Part shown: positions 36,917 through 46,139 of the stretch, one piece after another
Numbering within the stretch: position 1 is the stretch's first letter
Layout of the letters: every line of letters begins with the position of its first letter
Source of the DNA: CAVQUE01 sp046290435
GTDB lineage: Bacteria; Actinomycetota; Acidimicrobiia; Acidimicrobiales; UBA8592
Direction: 5' to 3'
Assembly: GCA_046290435.1 (NCBI GenBank)
Contig: JBKAGO010000037.1
Coordinates: 105,810 to 169,809 of the forward strand
DNA: 64,000 nt
Made by a program: the position numbers and the translations under genes
Notes under the pieces: generated by a model
Database searches by the model: none
What the model saw: the letters and a program-made list of their open reading frames with translations, nothing else
What the model was told of the DNA's origin: nothing

Positions 36917-38022
36917 ACCCCACCCCCACCGTCGCACCCCCGAGAGACCCTGCAGGCCCGATCACCCCCGCCCCGGCGACCCGCGCCGTGCTGCCGGGCC
37001 GGACGCTGCGCAACCGCTGGTTCTCGGTCCGCATCCGACCCCGAGCCCTGTCGGTGTGTTCGCTGCTGGCTGCTGCGGTCGCAGTGGTCGGCGCCTGGTC
37101 CATCAGCGTCGGCGACTTCCCCATCCCGATGACCGACGTCATCGCCACGTTGTTCGGGCAAGGCTCCGAGGACGCCGACTTCATCGTGCGCACCCTGCGC
37201 CTGCCCCGGGTCCTGAACGGGATCCTTGTCGGCGCAGCGTTCGGGATGGCTGGCGCGATCTTCCAGTCGCTCGCCCGCAACCCGCTCGGGTCGCCCGACA
37301 TCATCGGGTTCGACTCCGGTGCCGCCCTCGGCGCGGTGATCGTCATCGTCTCGTTCGGGGGCACGAGCGCCCAGGTCGCCGTCGGCGCCGTCGGCGGAGG
37401 GCTCGTCACGGCGCTCGCCGTGTTCTTCTTCGCCTGGCAACGCGGCGTCAAGGCCCACCGCCTGGTCCTCGTCGGCATCGGCATCGGGTTCGCCGCCGCA
37501 TCGGTCGTCGACTACCTCATCACCCGGGCCGAGATCAACGACGTGCAACGCGCCGCCGTGTGGCTGACGGGTTCGCTCAACGGCAGCACCTGGAGCGACG
37601 TCCGCACCGCGGCCATCGCGCTCGCCGTCCTCGGGCCCATCGCGGTGCTGTGCCAGCGGTGGCTCGACCGACTCGAGCTCGGAGACGACGCCGCCGCCGG
37701 CCTCGGCGTGCCCGTCACCCGGGCCAAGCTCGCCATCGTGGTGGTCGGCGTGGGCCTGTCGTCGCTGGCGGTCGCCGCGGCCGGACCGGTCGGGTTCGTC
37801 GCATTCGTCGCCGGCCCCATCGCCCGGCGCCTCGTGCGCTCGCCGGGCGCGTGCATCGTCCCGGCAGCGTTCGTCGGTGCCCTCGTCGTGGTCGCCGCCG
37901 ACCTCGCCGCCCGGCGTGTCCTCGCGCCCACCGAACTGCCGGTGGGGATCATGACCTCGATCATCGGCGCCCCCTACCTGCTGTGGCTGCTGACCCGCCA
38001 GATCCGTACCGGAGGGCTCTGA
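36913..38022 (+). CDS. FecCD-type siderophore permease
   Basis: A 369-residue second FecCD permease. LRLPRVLNGILVGAAFGMAG, RNPLGSPDIIGFDSGAALG and AAGPVGFVAFVAGPIARRLV are diagnostic. The GTG start at 36913 overlaps the previous gene by four bases, and the ATPase starts one base after its stop. Pairs of unlike FecCD subunits are usual in actinobacterial siderophore importers such as FepD/FepG. Confidence 0.95.
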   Translation: MNPTPTVAPPRDPAGPITPAPATRAVLPGRTLRNRWFSVRIRPRALSVCSLLAAAVAVVGAWSISVGDFPIPMTDVIATLFGQGSEDADFIVRTLRLPRVLNGILVGAAFGMAGAIFQSLARNPLGSPDIIGFDSGAALGAVIVIVSFGGTSAQVAVGAVGGGLVTALAVFFFAWQRGVKAHRLVLVGIGIGFAAASVVDYLITRAEINDVQRAAVWLTGSLNGSTWSDVRTAAIALAVLGPIAVLCQRWLDRLELGDDAAAGLGVPVTRAKLAIVVVGVGLSSLAVAAAGPVGFVAFVAGPIARRLVRSPGACIVPAAFVGALVVVAADLAARRVLAPTELPVGIMTSIIGAPYLLWLLTRQIRTGGL

Positions 38023-38023
38023 G

Positions 38024-38956
38024 ATGCTCGACACCAACAACTCGACCGCGCCGCTCCCCACACGACGGAACCCGCCCGCCGTCGCTGTGATCGACGAGGC
38101 CCGCCTGCGCGCCGAGGGCGTGCGCCTGGCGTACGACGGCCGTGTCGTGGTCGAGGAGTTGTCGCTCGCCATCCCCGACGGGCGCATCACCGCCATCGTC
38201 GGGCCCAACGCATGCGGCAAGTCGACGCTCCTGCGTGCGCTGTCGCGGCTGCTGCGGCCCCAGTCGGGTGCGGTCGTGCTCGACGGCGAACAGATCCACC
38301 GCCTGGCCACCAAAGAGGTCGCCCGCCGCCTGGGCCTGCTCCCCCAGTCGCCCATCGCACCCGAGGGCATCCTGGTCGGCGATCTCGTCGCCCGGGGCCG
38401 GACCCCGCACCAGAAGCTGTTCCAGCAGTGGTCCGACGCCGACGAGTCCGCCGTGTTCGACGCGCTCGAGGCCACCGGCACGACCGACCTCGCCGACCGC
38501 GCCGTCGACGAGTTGTCGGGCGGGCAACGCCAGCGGGTGTGGATCGCCATGGCCATCGCCCAGCAGACCGAACTGTTGCTGCTCGACGAGCCCACCACGT
38601 TCCTCGACATCGCGCACCAGATCGAGGTCCTCGACCTCACAGCTCGGCTCAACCGCGACGAGAACCGCACCGTCGTGGTCGTGCTGCACGACCTCAACCT
38701 CGCCTGCCGCTACGCCCACCACGTCGTCGCCATGCGTGAAGGAGTCATCGTGGCCGCCGGCGACCCCGCCGAGGTCATCACCGCCGAGACCGTCGCCGCC
38801 GTGTTCGGCCTGGACTGCCTCGTCATCGAGGACCCCGTCAGCGGCACGCCTCTCGTCGTTCCCCGCGGTGTCGCCGCCCGGCCCGCGGTGCCCGACACCG
38901 ACCTGCCCGACACCGACCTGCCCGACAGCGACCGGCCCGACGCCGACCTGTCATGA
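38024..38956 (+). CDS. Siderophore ABC importer ATPase (FepC/FecE type)
   Basis: A 310-residue ATPase. Walker A is GPNACGKST (Ala where Gly is usual), the Q-loop LLPQSPIAPEG, signature LSGGQRQRVWIAMAI, Walker B LLLLDEPTTFLD and H-loop VLHDLNLA. It energises the FecCD pair. The C-terminus carries four five-residue repeats of the PDTDL type, an unusual acidic tail encoded by a 15-base DNA repeat. Its stop overlaps the start of the next ABC gene (ATGA), joining import and IrtAB-like functions in one transcript. Confidence 0.95.
   Translation: MLDTNNSTAPLPTRRNPPAVAVIDEARLRAEGVRLAYDGRVVVEELSLAIPDGRITAIVGPNACGKSTLLRALSRLLRPQSGAVVLDGEQIHRLATKEVARRLGLLPQSPIAPEGILVGDLVARGRTPHQKLFQQWSDADESAVFDALEATGTTDLADRAVDELSGGQRQRVWIAMAIAQQTELLLLDEPTTFLDIAHQIEVLDLTARLNRDENRTVVVVLHDLNLACRYAHHVVAMREGVIVAAGDPAEVITAETVAAVFGLDCLVIEDPVSGTPLVVPRGVAARPAVPDTDLPDTDLPDSDRPDADLS
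38891..38950 (+). repeat. Four 15-base in-frame tandem repeats
   Basis: Units CCCGACACCGACCTG (twice identical, then two variants) at 38891, 38906, 38921 and 38936. They encode PDTDL-PDTDL-PDSDR-PDADL at the end of the siderophore ATPase. Such a repeat could vary in number between strains. Confidence 0.85.
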
Positions 38957-40641
38957 GCGAGGGCCCGCGGCCGGCGCAGCGCTCGCCGGGTCGGGTGCTG
39001 GTGGGGCTCATGGCCGACCAGCGCCGTGTCCTGACCCAGGGCATCGCCGGCGGCCTGGTGTGGCAGGCCGCCGGGATCGGCGTCCCGGTCCTGCTGGGTT
39101 GGATCATCGACAGTGGCATTCGCGCCGAGGACAGCCGGGTGGTGTGGTGGGGCGCCACGGCGATCGTGGCCATCGCCGTCGTCGAGGCAGTGGGCACCGC
39201 CATCCGTCACCGGTCGGCGTGCACCGCCGACGAGCGCGGCAAGGTCGCCCTGCGAGACGCGTTGGTCGCGGCGGTCGTCGCCGACGACCGCGGCCCCACC
39301 GCCGAGCTCTCGCCGGGCGAGCTGCTCGGGCGCTCCACCGGCGACGTCGACGAGCTCGGCGGGTTCCTCGACTCCGTGTCGCACACGGTGTCCTACGCCC
39401 TGTCGGTCCCGGCGGTGGTAGTGATCCTCGCGTTCGTGGACTGGCCGCTCGCCGTCGTGATCGCGCTGATGATCCCGGCCCTGGTGGCCATCATGTGGCG
39501 GTACTCGGTGGTCTGGCAGGAGCGCAGCATCGCTGTGCGCGAAGCGTTCGATGCCGCAACCGGTGCGGGCGAGGAGTTGATCGAGGGCTTCCGGGTCACC
39601 GCGGGGCTGGGTATCGGCCAGGAGATGGCCGACCGCTACACCTCCCGGTCGGCCGTGCTGCGCGACGCCTCGATCCGGCGCGGCCGGCTCTGGCTCGCCT
39701 TCGAGCCCTTCGTCGAGGGCCTGTCGATGGTGGCGGTGACGGTGGTGATGTGGCTCGGTGGCCTGCGGGTCATCGACGGCCATCTCGAGGTCGGCCAGCT
39801 CGTCACTGCGATGGGCCTGGCCCTCTTCCTGACCTGGCCCGTACGCACGCTGGGCGAGCGGATCGTGACGATCCAGACCGCGCTCGCGTCGGCGGCGCGC
39901 CTGATCGACCTGCTGGACCACCCCGTCGACGACGCCGACGACGCCGCCGCGCCGGCGCCCGCCGGGGTCACGTTCCCGCTGGGCGTCTCGCTGCGCGACC
40001 TCATGGTCGAGCGGGCCGGATCGATCGTCCTGCGGGTACCGGATCTCGATCTCCCCGCGCAGGCGATGGTGCAGATCTCGGGGCCCACCGGCTCGGGCAA
40101 GTCGACGCTGTTGGACGTCGTGGCCGGCGAGCTCGACGCCACCGTCGGGTCCGTCCACCTCGGCGGCGTGGCCGTCAGCGACTGGGCGCCGACGGCGCGC
40201 CGCCGTGCGGTGCTGGTCGCCGGGCCGGCGCCGTTCCTGTTCGCCGGCACCATCGCGGACAACGTCCGCTTCGGAGCTCCCGACGCGTCCGACGCCGAGG
40301 TCCGCGCCGCGCTGGCGGTGGCCGATGCACTGGAGTTCGTCGACGCCCTACCCGAGGGGATCGAGACCGTCCTGGGCGAGCGGGGCATCACGTTGTCGGG
40401 TGGGCAACGGCAACGCATCGGGCTGGCACGCGCACTCGCCGCCGAGCCCGCGGTCCTCGCGCTCGACGGCGCCGTCTCGGCCGTCGATCCCGACCGCGAG
40501 CGCGCCATCCTCGACGCCATCCGTCGCCGACGGGCCGATCGGCTCACCCTCGTCGTCTCCACCAATCCCACCATCGACGACCTCATCGACGACCACGTGG
40601 TCGTCGCCGCCGACGGGCGGGTCGTCGCAACCCGCTCGTGA
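38953..40641 (+). CDS. ABC half-transporter with degenerate nucleotide site (IrtAB-like)
   Basis: A 562-residue transmembrane-plus-ATPase half-transporter with about six segments in residues 20-300. The NBD has Walker A GPTGSGKST and signature LSGGQRQRIGLARAL, but Walker B reads VLALDGAVSAVD, with Gly in place of the catalytic Glu, and the H-loop His is Asn (VVSTNP). This is the non-catalytic half of a heterodimer with the next gene. The place between FecCD importer and SIP reductase genes resembles mycobacterial irtAB, a type IV exporter-fold importer for mycobactin. Direction of transport is inferred, not shown. Confidence 0.88.
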   Translation: MSEGPRPAQRSPGRVLVGLMADQRRVLTQGIAGGLVWQAAGIGVPVLLGWIIDSGIRAEDSRVVWWGATAIVAIAVVEAVGTAIRHRSACTADERGKVALRDALVAAVVADDRGPTAELSPGELLGRSTGDVDELGGFLDSVSHTVSYALSVPAVVVILAFVDWPLAVVIALMIPALVAIMWRYSVVWQERSIAVREAFDAATGAGEELIEGFRVTAGLGIGQEMADRYTSRSAVLRDASIRRGRLWLAFEPFVEGLSMVAVTVVMWLGGLRVIDGHLEVGQLVTAMGLALFLTWPVRTLGERIVTIQTALASAARLIDLLDHPVDDADDAAAPAPAGVTFPLGVSLRDLMVERAGSIVLRVPDLDLPAQAMVQISGPTGSGKSTLLDVVAGELDATVGSVHLGGVAVSDWAPTARRRAVLVAGPAPFLFAGTIADNVRFGAPDASDAEVRAALAVADALEFVDALPEGIETVLGERGITLSGGQRQRIGLARALAAEPAVLALDGAVSAVDPDRERAILDAIRRRRADRLTLVVSTNPTIDDLIDDHVVVAADGRVVATRS

Positions 40642-40648
40642 GGGCACG

Positions 40649-42415
40649 ATGAGCACCAACGGATCCCAGCCGACCGCCGAAGACGGCGATCCGATCCCCC
40701 TGGTGCCCGGCGCGGGTTGGGCGTTGCTGCGCTCGGTGATGGCTCGCCAACGGCGGCGCTTCGGCGCGGTGCTGCTCATCGTCGGCGTGTCGGCGCTGAC
40801 GACCGCTGTTGTACCGACGCTGATCCAGCGGGCCATCGACGACGGCGCCCTGGGCGGCGATCGCGACGCATTGCGTACGGTGGTGCTCTGGTTCGGCGTC
40901 GTCACCGCCGTCGGTGCGGTGGTGCACGGGCTGCGGATCTGGTTGGTGACCCTCATCGGCCAGCATGCGCTGCACGACATCCGCGAGCGGGCCGGCACTG
41001 CGCTCGAGTCGCTCCCCGTCGGACGGTTCGAGCGTCTCCGCCGGGGCGACCTCGTCGCCCGCATGACCGGCGACGTCGAGCGCCTCGAGAATGCGCTGAG
41101 CGACGGGGTCCCGTTCATCCTGGGTGCGATGGTGGCGACCGTCGCCGGCGCCGTCGGCATGGCCATCGTCTCGCCGACGCTGACCCTGATCGGCCTCGTG
41201 GTCGTGGTGCCGTTACTGGCGGCCACCCGGTGGCTCTCGGCGCGCAGTTCGACGGTGTACCCGCGAGCCCGCCGGGTGAACGGGGCGATGGTCGCCGAAC
41301 TCGCCGAGACCATCGAGGGCGCGCAGGAGATCCGGGCCTACGGGCGGGCTCGGCAGCGGCGGGTACGGTTCGGCGGCGTCAACCGGGCGGCGGGCGAGGC
41401 CAGCCTCGACGGCATGCGCATGCGGGTGCGCTTCTACTCGGCGATCACGATGTTCCAGGCCGTGGCGACGGCGCTGGTCGTGATCGTGGGCGGCGTCCTG
41501 GCCATCGACGGTCAGGAGTCGGTGGGCGTGGTCGCTGCGGCCATCATCGCCCTGACTCGGATCTACGACCCGCTCGTCGAGCTGATCACCTACTGGGACA
41601 CCATCCAGTCGACTCGCGCTTCGCTCGACCGGGTGGCCTCGGTCGTGGCGCTGCACGACGAGCGGCCACCCGGACACGTGGGCGCGGTCGAGACCGTCGG
41701 TGGTCCGGGCGACGACGGTCGGGGCGGCGTCGACCTGACCGGGGTCGGGTTCGCGTACGTGGCCGGCCGGCCCGTCGTCGAGGGCCTCGACCTGTATCTC
41801 GCCCCCGGCACGACCACGGCGCTCGTCGGCGCGACCGGGGCCGGCAAGTCGACCATCGCCCGGATCGTCTCCGGGCTGGCCCGCCCCGACGTCGGGTCGT
41901 GCCGCATCGACGGGCAGGTCGTCGCCGATCTCGCCCCCGCCGAGCGGCGCCGCCTGGTGGTCGCCGTGCTGCAGGAGGGCTTCTGCATCGACGCCTCGGT
42001 CGCCGACAACGTCCGGCTGGCCCTGCCCACGGCGACCGACGCGATGGTGGCCGATGCGCTCGAGGCCACCGGCGGCGACTGGTGGCGGCGCCTCCCCGAC
42101 GGCATGGCCACGCCCGCCGGAACGGGGGGCGCGAACCTGTCGGCCGGTCAGCGCCAGCTGATCGCCTTGGCCCGCATCGCCCTGATCGACCCGTTGGTGA
42201 TCCTGCTCGACGAGGCCACCAGCCTGCTCGACCCCGAGACCGAAGCGACTGTCGCCGAGGCCCTGGAGCGGCTCTTCTCTGGCCGGACGGTCCTGATCAT
42301 CGCCCATCGGCGCGCCACCGCAGCCCGTTGCGCGCGGGTCGTGCACCTCGACGGCGGCCGGGTGGTCGCCGACGGGCCCCCGTCGGAGGTCCTGGGCGGC
42401 GTCGACGCGAGCTGA
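40649..42415 (+). CDS. ABC half-transporter, catalytic partner (IrtAB-like)
   Basis: A 588-residue half-transporter. Six membrane segments, then the NBD: Walker A GATGAGKST, signature LSAGQRQLIALARIA (Ala for Gly), Walker B VILLDEATSLLD with the catalytic Glu, and H-loop IIAHRRA. Its complete Walker B pairs with the canonical signature of the partner, so the dimer has one active and one degenerate site. ATG 40649 lies eight bases after the partner's stop. Downstream are the iron-box promoter and the SIP reductase, which in IrtA is a fused domain. Confidence 0.9.
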   Translation: MSTNGSQPTAEDGDPIPLVPGAGWALLRSVMARQRRRFGAVLLIVGVSALTTAVVPTLIQRAIDDGALGGDRDALRTVVLWFGVVTAVGAVVHGLRIWLVTLIGQHALHDIRERAGTALESLPVGRFERLRRGDLVARMTGDVERLENALSDGVPFILGAMVATVAGAVGMAIVSPTLTLIGLVVVVPLLAATRWLSARSSTVYPRARRVNGAMVAELAETIEGAQEIRAYGRARQRRVRFGGVNRAAGEASLDGMRMRVRFYSAITMFQAVATALVVIVGGVLAIDGQESVGVVAAAIIALTRIYDPLVELITYWDTIQSTRASLDRVASVVALHDERPPGHVGAVETVGGPGDDGRGGVDLTGVGFAYVAGRPVVEGLDLYLAPGTTTALVGATGAGKSTIARIVSGLARPDVGSCRIDGQVVADLAPAERRRLVVAVLQEGFCIDASVADNVRLALPTATDAMVADALEATGGDWWRRLPDGMATPAGTGGANLSAGQRQLIALARIALIDPLVILLDEATSLLDPETEATVAEALERLFSGRTVLIIAHRRATAARCARVVHLDGGRVVADGPPSEVLGGVDAS

Positions 42416-42459
42416 TCCGGGCCACAGCCGCGATCGCTGGAATCAGCAACCTTTTTCTC

Positions 42460-42488
42460 TTGCATTAGGCATGCCTTACATCTACTGT
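42460..42488 (+). promoter_or_regulatory. Iron-box promoter
   Basis: TTGCAT (42460-42465), 17-base spacer, TACTGT (42483-42488). ATTAGGCATGCCTTAC (42464-42479) occupies the spacer and has the AGG-N4-CCT core. It drives the DUF2470-SIP gene separately from the long upstream operon. A CTTTTTCTC tract lies just before it (42451-42459). Confidence 0.75.
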
Positions 42489-42522
42489 CTGCCTGCCACG
42501 AGACGTTGCAGGAGAACGCCCC

Positions 42523-43617
42523 ATGACGACGACAGCCGACTTCGATGCCACGACCCGCAACCAGGCCGAAGCCGTCCTCGACCACATCAATGCGGGCCAT
42601 GGCGACACCTTGCTGCTCGTCGCCCGCCACCTTGCTCGCAGCGCCGGCGTGGCCGCGCCGCTCGACGCCGAGATCGTCACCATCGACCCCCTCGGTGCCG
42701 ACATCACGGTACAGACCGGCAGCGGCCCGGCGGCGCTGCGACTCTCCTTCGCCGCCCCGGCCGCCACGGTGGCCGAGATCCAGCAAGCGTTCATCGGTCG
42801 CCTCATCGAGGCCCGCGAGGCTGCCCCCGACGAGCCGCCGACGTCGCTCGAACGCGAGCTCGCCGACACCGTGACGATCCCCACCAGGCTGGGTCGGCTC
42901 AGCCGGCGCGTGCAGCTGACCCCCAACATCGTCGAGATGACCCTCTCGGACCTGGCGGACCTCCCCGCGTTCGGCGGCGACGAGTTCTCGTACCTGGTCG
43001 TCACCAACGACGGATCGGCGTTCCCCGCGGGCTGGTCGATGAACGACTACCGCGAACGCGCCGACGACCACCCCATCATCGGCGCCTACTACACCACCCG
43101 ACGGAGCCGCCCCGATGCCGGCGAGCTCGACATCTGGGTCGTGCTGCACGACCACCCCACCGGTGTGGCAGCCGTCTTGCAGACAGCGGAACTCGGCACC
43201 GAGATCGCCGTCTGGGGGCCGCGGCAGGGCTACGAGATCCCCGCCGATGCCCGGTCGGCCGTGCTCGTCGCCGACGAGACCGGCATCCCGGCCGTGGCTG
43301 CGCTCGTCGAGTCGGCGCCGGACACCACCCGGCTCACCGCAGTCCTCGAGACCGTCGACGCCGACCATCGCGCGCCACTGCCGGATCATCCGTTGCTGTC
43401 GGTGACCTGGGTCCACCGTGGTAGCGAGCCCGCAGGCCACACCAACCGCCTGCTCGACGCCGTGCGCGAGCTCGCTCCCGACGCGGCACCCGACAGCGCG
43501 TTCGGCGCCGCAGAGTCACGCCACATCAGCGCCGTCCGCCGCCACGTCCGCAACGAGCTCGGTCTGCCCGCGGATCGCGTCCTGATGACCGGTTACTGGC
43601 GCCGCCAGACCGACTGA
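42523..43617 (+). CDS. Siderophore-interacting protein (SIP) with N-terminal DUF2470 domain
   Basis: A 364-residue fusion. Residues about 12-88 match DUF2470 (AVLDHINAGHGDTLLLVARH ... ATVAEIQQAFIGRL), a fold found also at the C-terminus of heme-degrading HugZ. Residues about 110-364 are a SIP flavoreductase (IIGAYYTTRR for FAD, then DETGIPAVAALVE for NAD(P)H, and C-terminal AVRRHVRNELGLP...GYWRR). SIP proteins reduce ferric siderophores in the cytoplasm. ATG 42523 has AGGAG upstream. Confidence 0.9.
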   Translation: MTTTADFDATTRNQAEAVLDHINAGHGDTLLLVARHLARSAGVAAPLDAEIVTIDPLGADITVQTGSGPAALRLSFAAPAATVAEIQQAFIGRLIEAREAAPDEPPTSLERELADTVTIPTRLGRLSRRVQLTPNIVEMTLSDLADLPAFGGDEFSYLVVTNDGSAFPAGWSMNDYRERADDHPIIGAYYTTRRSRPDAGELDIWVVLHDHPTGVAAVLQTAELGTEIAVWGPRQGYEIPADARSAVLVADETGIPAVAALVESAPDTTRLTAVLETVDADHRAPLPDHPLLSVTWVHRGSEPAGHTNRLLDAVRELAPDAAPDSAFGAAESRHISAVRRHVRNELGLPADRVLMTGYWRRQTD

Positions 43618-43666
43618 GCACTTCGCTCCCCCACGCCCTCCCCCCACCACAGGAGACCACACCCTC

Positions 43667-44845
43667 ATGAACAAGACTTCTGCGCGCCCGCGGCGATGGG
43701 CGACCTGGCTGCTCGCGCTCGCTCTGGTCGGTTCGGTGCTCGCCGCATGCGGCGACGACGACACCGCTGCGGAACCGGCGGACGACGCCACCGACACCGC
43801 GGCCGGCACCGAGACCGAGACCGAGACCCCGGCCGAGGACGCCGAGCCGCCCGGGGACGAGACCGAGGTGGCCGAGGAGACCGCCCCGGCCGAGGACCCG
43901 CCGGCGACCACCGAAACCGACGATGACAGCACCGCCGCAGCCGCCGGCGCGTTCCCGCTGACCCTCGAGCAGCCGTCGGGCGCAGTCACCATCGAGGTCG
44001 CACCGGAGCGGATCTACGTCGTCGACGCGTGGGCGCTCGACCTGGTGACGGCGCTCGGCATCGTTCCGGTCGGGGCGGCGACCTTCAGCCCGCCACCCTC
44101 TTACATCGAGCCCGGTGAGTTCGACCTGTCCACCGTGACCATCATCGACGGCGGACTGAACGCCGAGGCGATCGCCGCCACCCAACCGGACCTCATCATC
44201 GACGCGTCGGGGTTCTTCACCCAGGCCGACACGTCGCTCCTCGAGACCCTCTCGGGCATCGCACCCGTCCTCGGCCCGCCCGGCGACTACCTCACCACCG
44301 GCTGGCGTGAGCGCATGCTCCACGTCGCCGCCGCGGTCGGTCGCACCGCCGAGGCCGAGGCGCTGATCGCCGACGCCGAAGGCCGCCTCACCGAGATCCG
44401 CTCGGAGTTCCCCGAGCTCGACGGCGCGGCGGTGACCTTCGCCCAGTACCTGGCCGAGACGACGACGTTCAACGCGGTCGCCGGCGACGAGGACTTCACC
44501 CGCGCCTACCTGAACGCCGAGTTCGGGCTCACGACGCCCGAGCCGCAGCTCGCCGCGTTCGAGTCCGGCGAGTTCGAGATGATCGGCGGCGTGCTCGTCG
44601 TCTCGCTCGAGCGGGTCGACCTCGTCGTCCACGGCGCCGACGCGGCGATCGTGTTCGTGTTCGGCGATCCCGCGGCTCTCGACAGCCAGCCGGTGTGGAC
44701 GAACCTGCCCCTGGTCGCCGACGGCGGTGCCATAGCCGTCGACCTCGAAGGCGTGTTCGCGCTGCGCACCCCGAGCCCCGCGGCCATCGAATACACCGCC
44801 ACCGAACTCATGCCAGCGCTCGCTGCTGCCATCACCGGCAGCTGA
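43667..44845 (+). CDS. Siderophore ABC transporter substrate-binding lipoprotein
   Basis: A 392-residue FecB-type protein: lipobox SVLAACGDD, an acidic Thr/Glu linker to about 92, then the domain (IEVAPERIYVVDAWALDLVTALGIVPVGA ... TQPDLIIDASGF). It follows the SIP gene by 49 bases with AGGAG before its ATG, so it is probably in the same transcript. A hairpin that is repeated after the next gene overlaps its stop. Confidence 0.9.
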   Translation: MNKTSARPRRWATWLLALALVGSVLAACGDDDTAAEPADDATDTAAGTETETETPAEDAEPPGDETEVAEETAPAEDPPATTETDDDSTAAAAGAFPLTLEQPSGAVTIEVAPERIYVVDAWALDLVTALGIVPVGAATFSPPPSYIEPGEFDLSTVTIIDGGLNAEAIAATQPDLIIDASGFFTQADTSLLETLSGIAPVLGPPGDYLTTGWRERMLHVAAAVGRTAEAEALIADAEGRLTEIRSEFPELDGAAVTFAQYLAETTTFNAVAGDEDFTRAYLNAEFGLTTPEPQLAAFESGEFEMIGGVLVVSLERVDLVVHGADAAIVFVFGDPAALDSQPVWTNLPLVADGGAIAVDLEGVFALRTPSPAAIEYTATELMPALAAAITGS

Positions 44846-44897
44846 GCCGAGAGCGTGGCCCGGGTCGTCGCCAACCCCTCCACAGCGACCCGGGCCC
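44841..44897 (+). terminator. Duplicated hairpin, copy 1
   Basis: GGCCCGGGTCG (44857-44867) pairs perfectly with 44886-44896 over an 18-base loop. It begins right after the stop of one binding-protein gene and precedes the next. The whole segment from GCTGAGCCGAGAGCG is repeated at 46017-46073. It may act as an attenuator within the gene run. Confidence 0.7.
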
Positions 44898-44933
44898 GAA
44901 TCCGCCGAGACCATGAACCAAGGAGATCAACCC

Positions 44934-45995
44934 ATGACCACGCTCACCGCACCCACCCCGCTCCCGGTCACCACCCGACCGATCGCCTTCGCCCGGCCAC
45001 TCACCGCACGCGAACGACAGATCATCGAGGACATCACCCGCCGCGAGTTCATCATCGGCGGCACCACCCTCGCGGCCCTGATCGCCGCCGCCGGCTGCGG
45101 CGACGACGACAACGGGGCATCCGGCGACGCTTCAGCGACCCGTCCGGTCGACACGCCATGGGGAACCGTCGAGATCCCGGTCTCGCCCAAGCGGATCGTC
45201 GCCACCGACTTCCCGACGGCGCAGAGCCTGCTGTTGATGGGTGCACCCGTCGTGGGATTCGGCGGATCGGAGGCACTGTTGGACATCCCCGTGCTCGACC
45301 AGTACGTCGACGCCGACATCATCGCGAGCCTGCAGTTCGTCGGCTCGGCCCGGGAGCTGAACCTGGAGCTGCTCGCGACCCTCGAGCCCGACGTCATCAT
45401 CGGCCAGTCCGACTTCTTGGAGGAACAACGCGAACCGTTGCAGGAGATCGCGCCCGTTGCGGTCTATCCCGCCACATTCGCCGACGGCACCGAGGACTGG
45501 ACGCAGTACCACCGCACGGTCGGCGAGATCCTCGGCCTCGAGAACGAGATGCAGGAGGTGTTGGACACCTACGACGCGACGATCCGACAGCTGCGGGCCG
45601 ATCTCGGCGATCGAACCGACGCACGCGTGCGCATCGCGATTCTCTACACCGATTACGCAGCGATCTACAGCGCGACGTCGCACACGGGGAACGTTCTCGA
45701 CGACCTCGGCCTCGAGGTGACGCTCCCGGAGGAGCTCGAGAGCGCACCGGTGCAGATCAACCACGAGATCTCCCTAGAGAACATCGAACTGCTCGACGAG
45801 GAGCACCTCGTGGTCCTCACGAGCGTGGCCGACGCCGACACCGAACTCGCCCCGTACCGCGACACCGCCCTGTGGAGCGGCTTGACGGCCGTGGAGAACG
45901 ACCGCGTGCTGATCGCCGAGCCTGCGACGTGGTTCGGCGGCGGCATCGGCGCCTTCCAGATCCTCGCCGACGTCCGCACCCTGCTGGAGAGGTGA
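44934..45995 (+). CDS. Siderophore-binding lipoprotein with Tat-type signal
   Basis: A 353-residue FecB-type protein. The N-terminus carries twin arginines (ITRREFIIGG) followed by the lipobox LIAAAGCGD (Cys about 45), so it is probably exported folded by Tat, unlike its neighbours. The binding domain (PKRIVATDFPTAQSLLLMG ... LEPDVIIGQSDF) starts almost at once, without the long acidic linker. ATG 44934 follows AAGGAG by eight bases; ATG 44913 is an alternative. It is separated from the previous gene by a hairpin whose duplicate follows its own stop. Confidence 0.88.
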   Translation: MTTLTAPTPLPVTTRPIAFARPLTARERQIIEDITRREFIIGGTTLAALIAAAGCGDDDNGASGDASATRPVDTPWGTVEIPVSPKRIVATDFPTAQSLLLMGAPVVGFGGSEALLDIPVLDQYVDADIIASLQFVGSARELNLELLATLEPDVIIGQSDFLEEQREPLQEIAPVAVYPATFADGTEDWTQYHRTVGEILGLENEMQEVLDTYDATIRQLRADLGDRTDARVRIAILYTDYAAIYSATSHTGNVLDDLGLEVTLPEELESAPVQINHEISLENIELLDEEHLVVLTSVADADTELAPYRDTALWSGLTAVENDRVLIAEPATWFGGGIGAFQILADVRTLLER

Positions 45996-46016
45996 CACCG
46001 CCGGTCTACGCCGGCG

Positions 46017-46073
46017 GCTGAGCCGAGAGCGTGGCCCGGGTCGCCGAAAACCCCTCACAGCGACCCGGGCCCC
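46017..46073 (+). terminator. Duplicated hairpin, copy 2
   Basis: GGCCCGGGTCG (46033-46043) pairs with 46061-46071. The segment repeats 44841-44897 with a few changes, including its flank GCTGAGCCGAGAGCG. At the end of the long + strand iron operon it is a good candidate for the operon terminator, although no U-tract follows. Confidence 0.7.
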
Positions 46074-46139
46074 GGCGCGACCGGCGTCCCGATCCGGCAC
46101 GGTCGGGCGCACATGCCAGGGGCTGGGGATGCGCCACCC

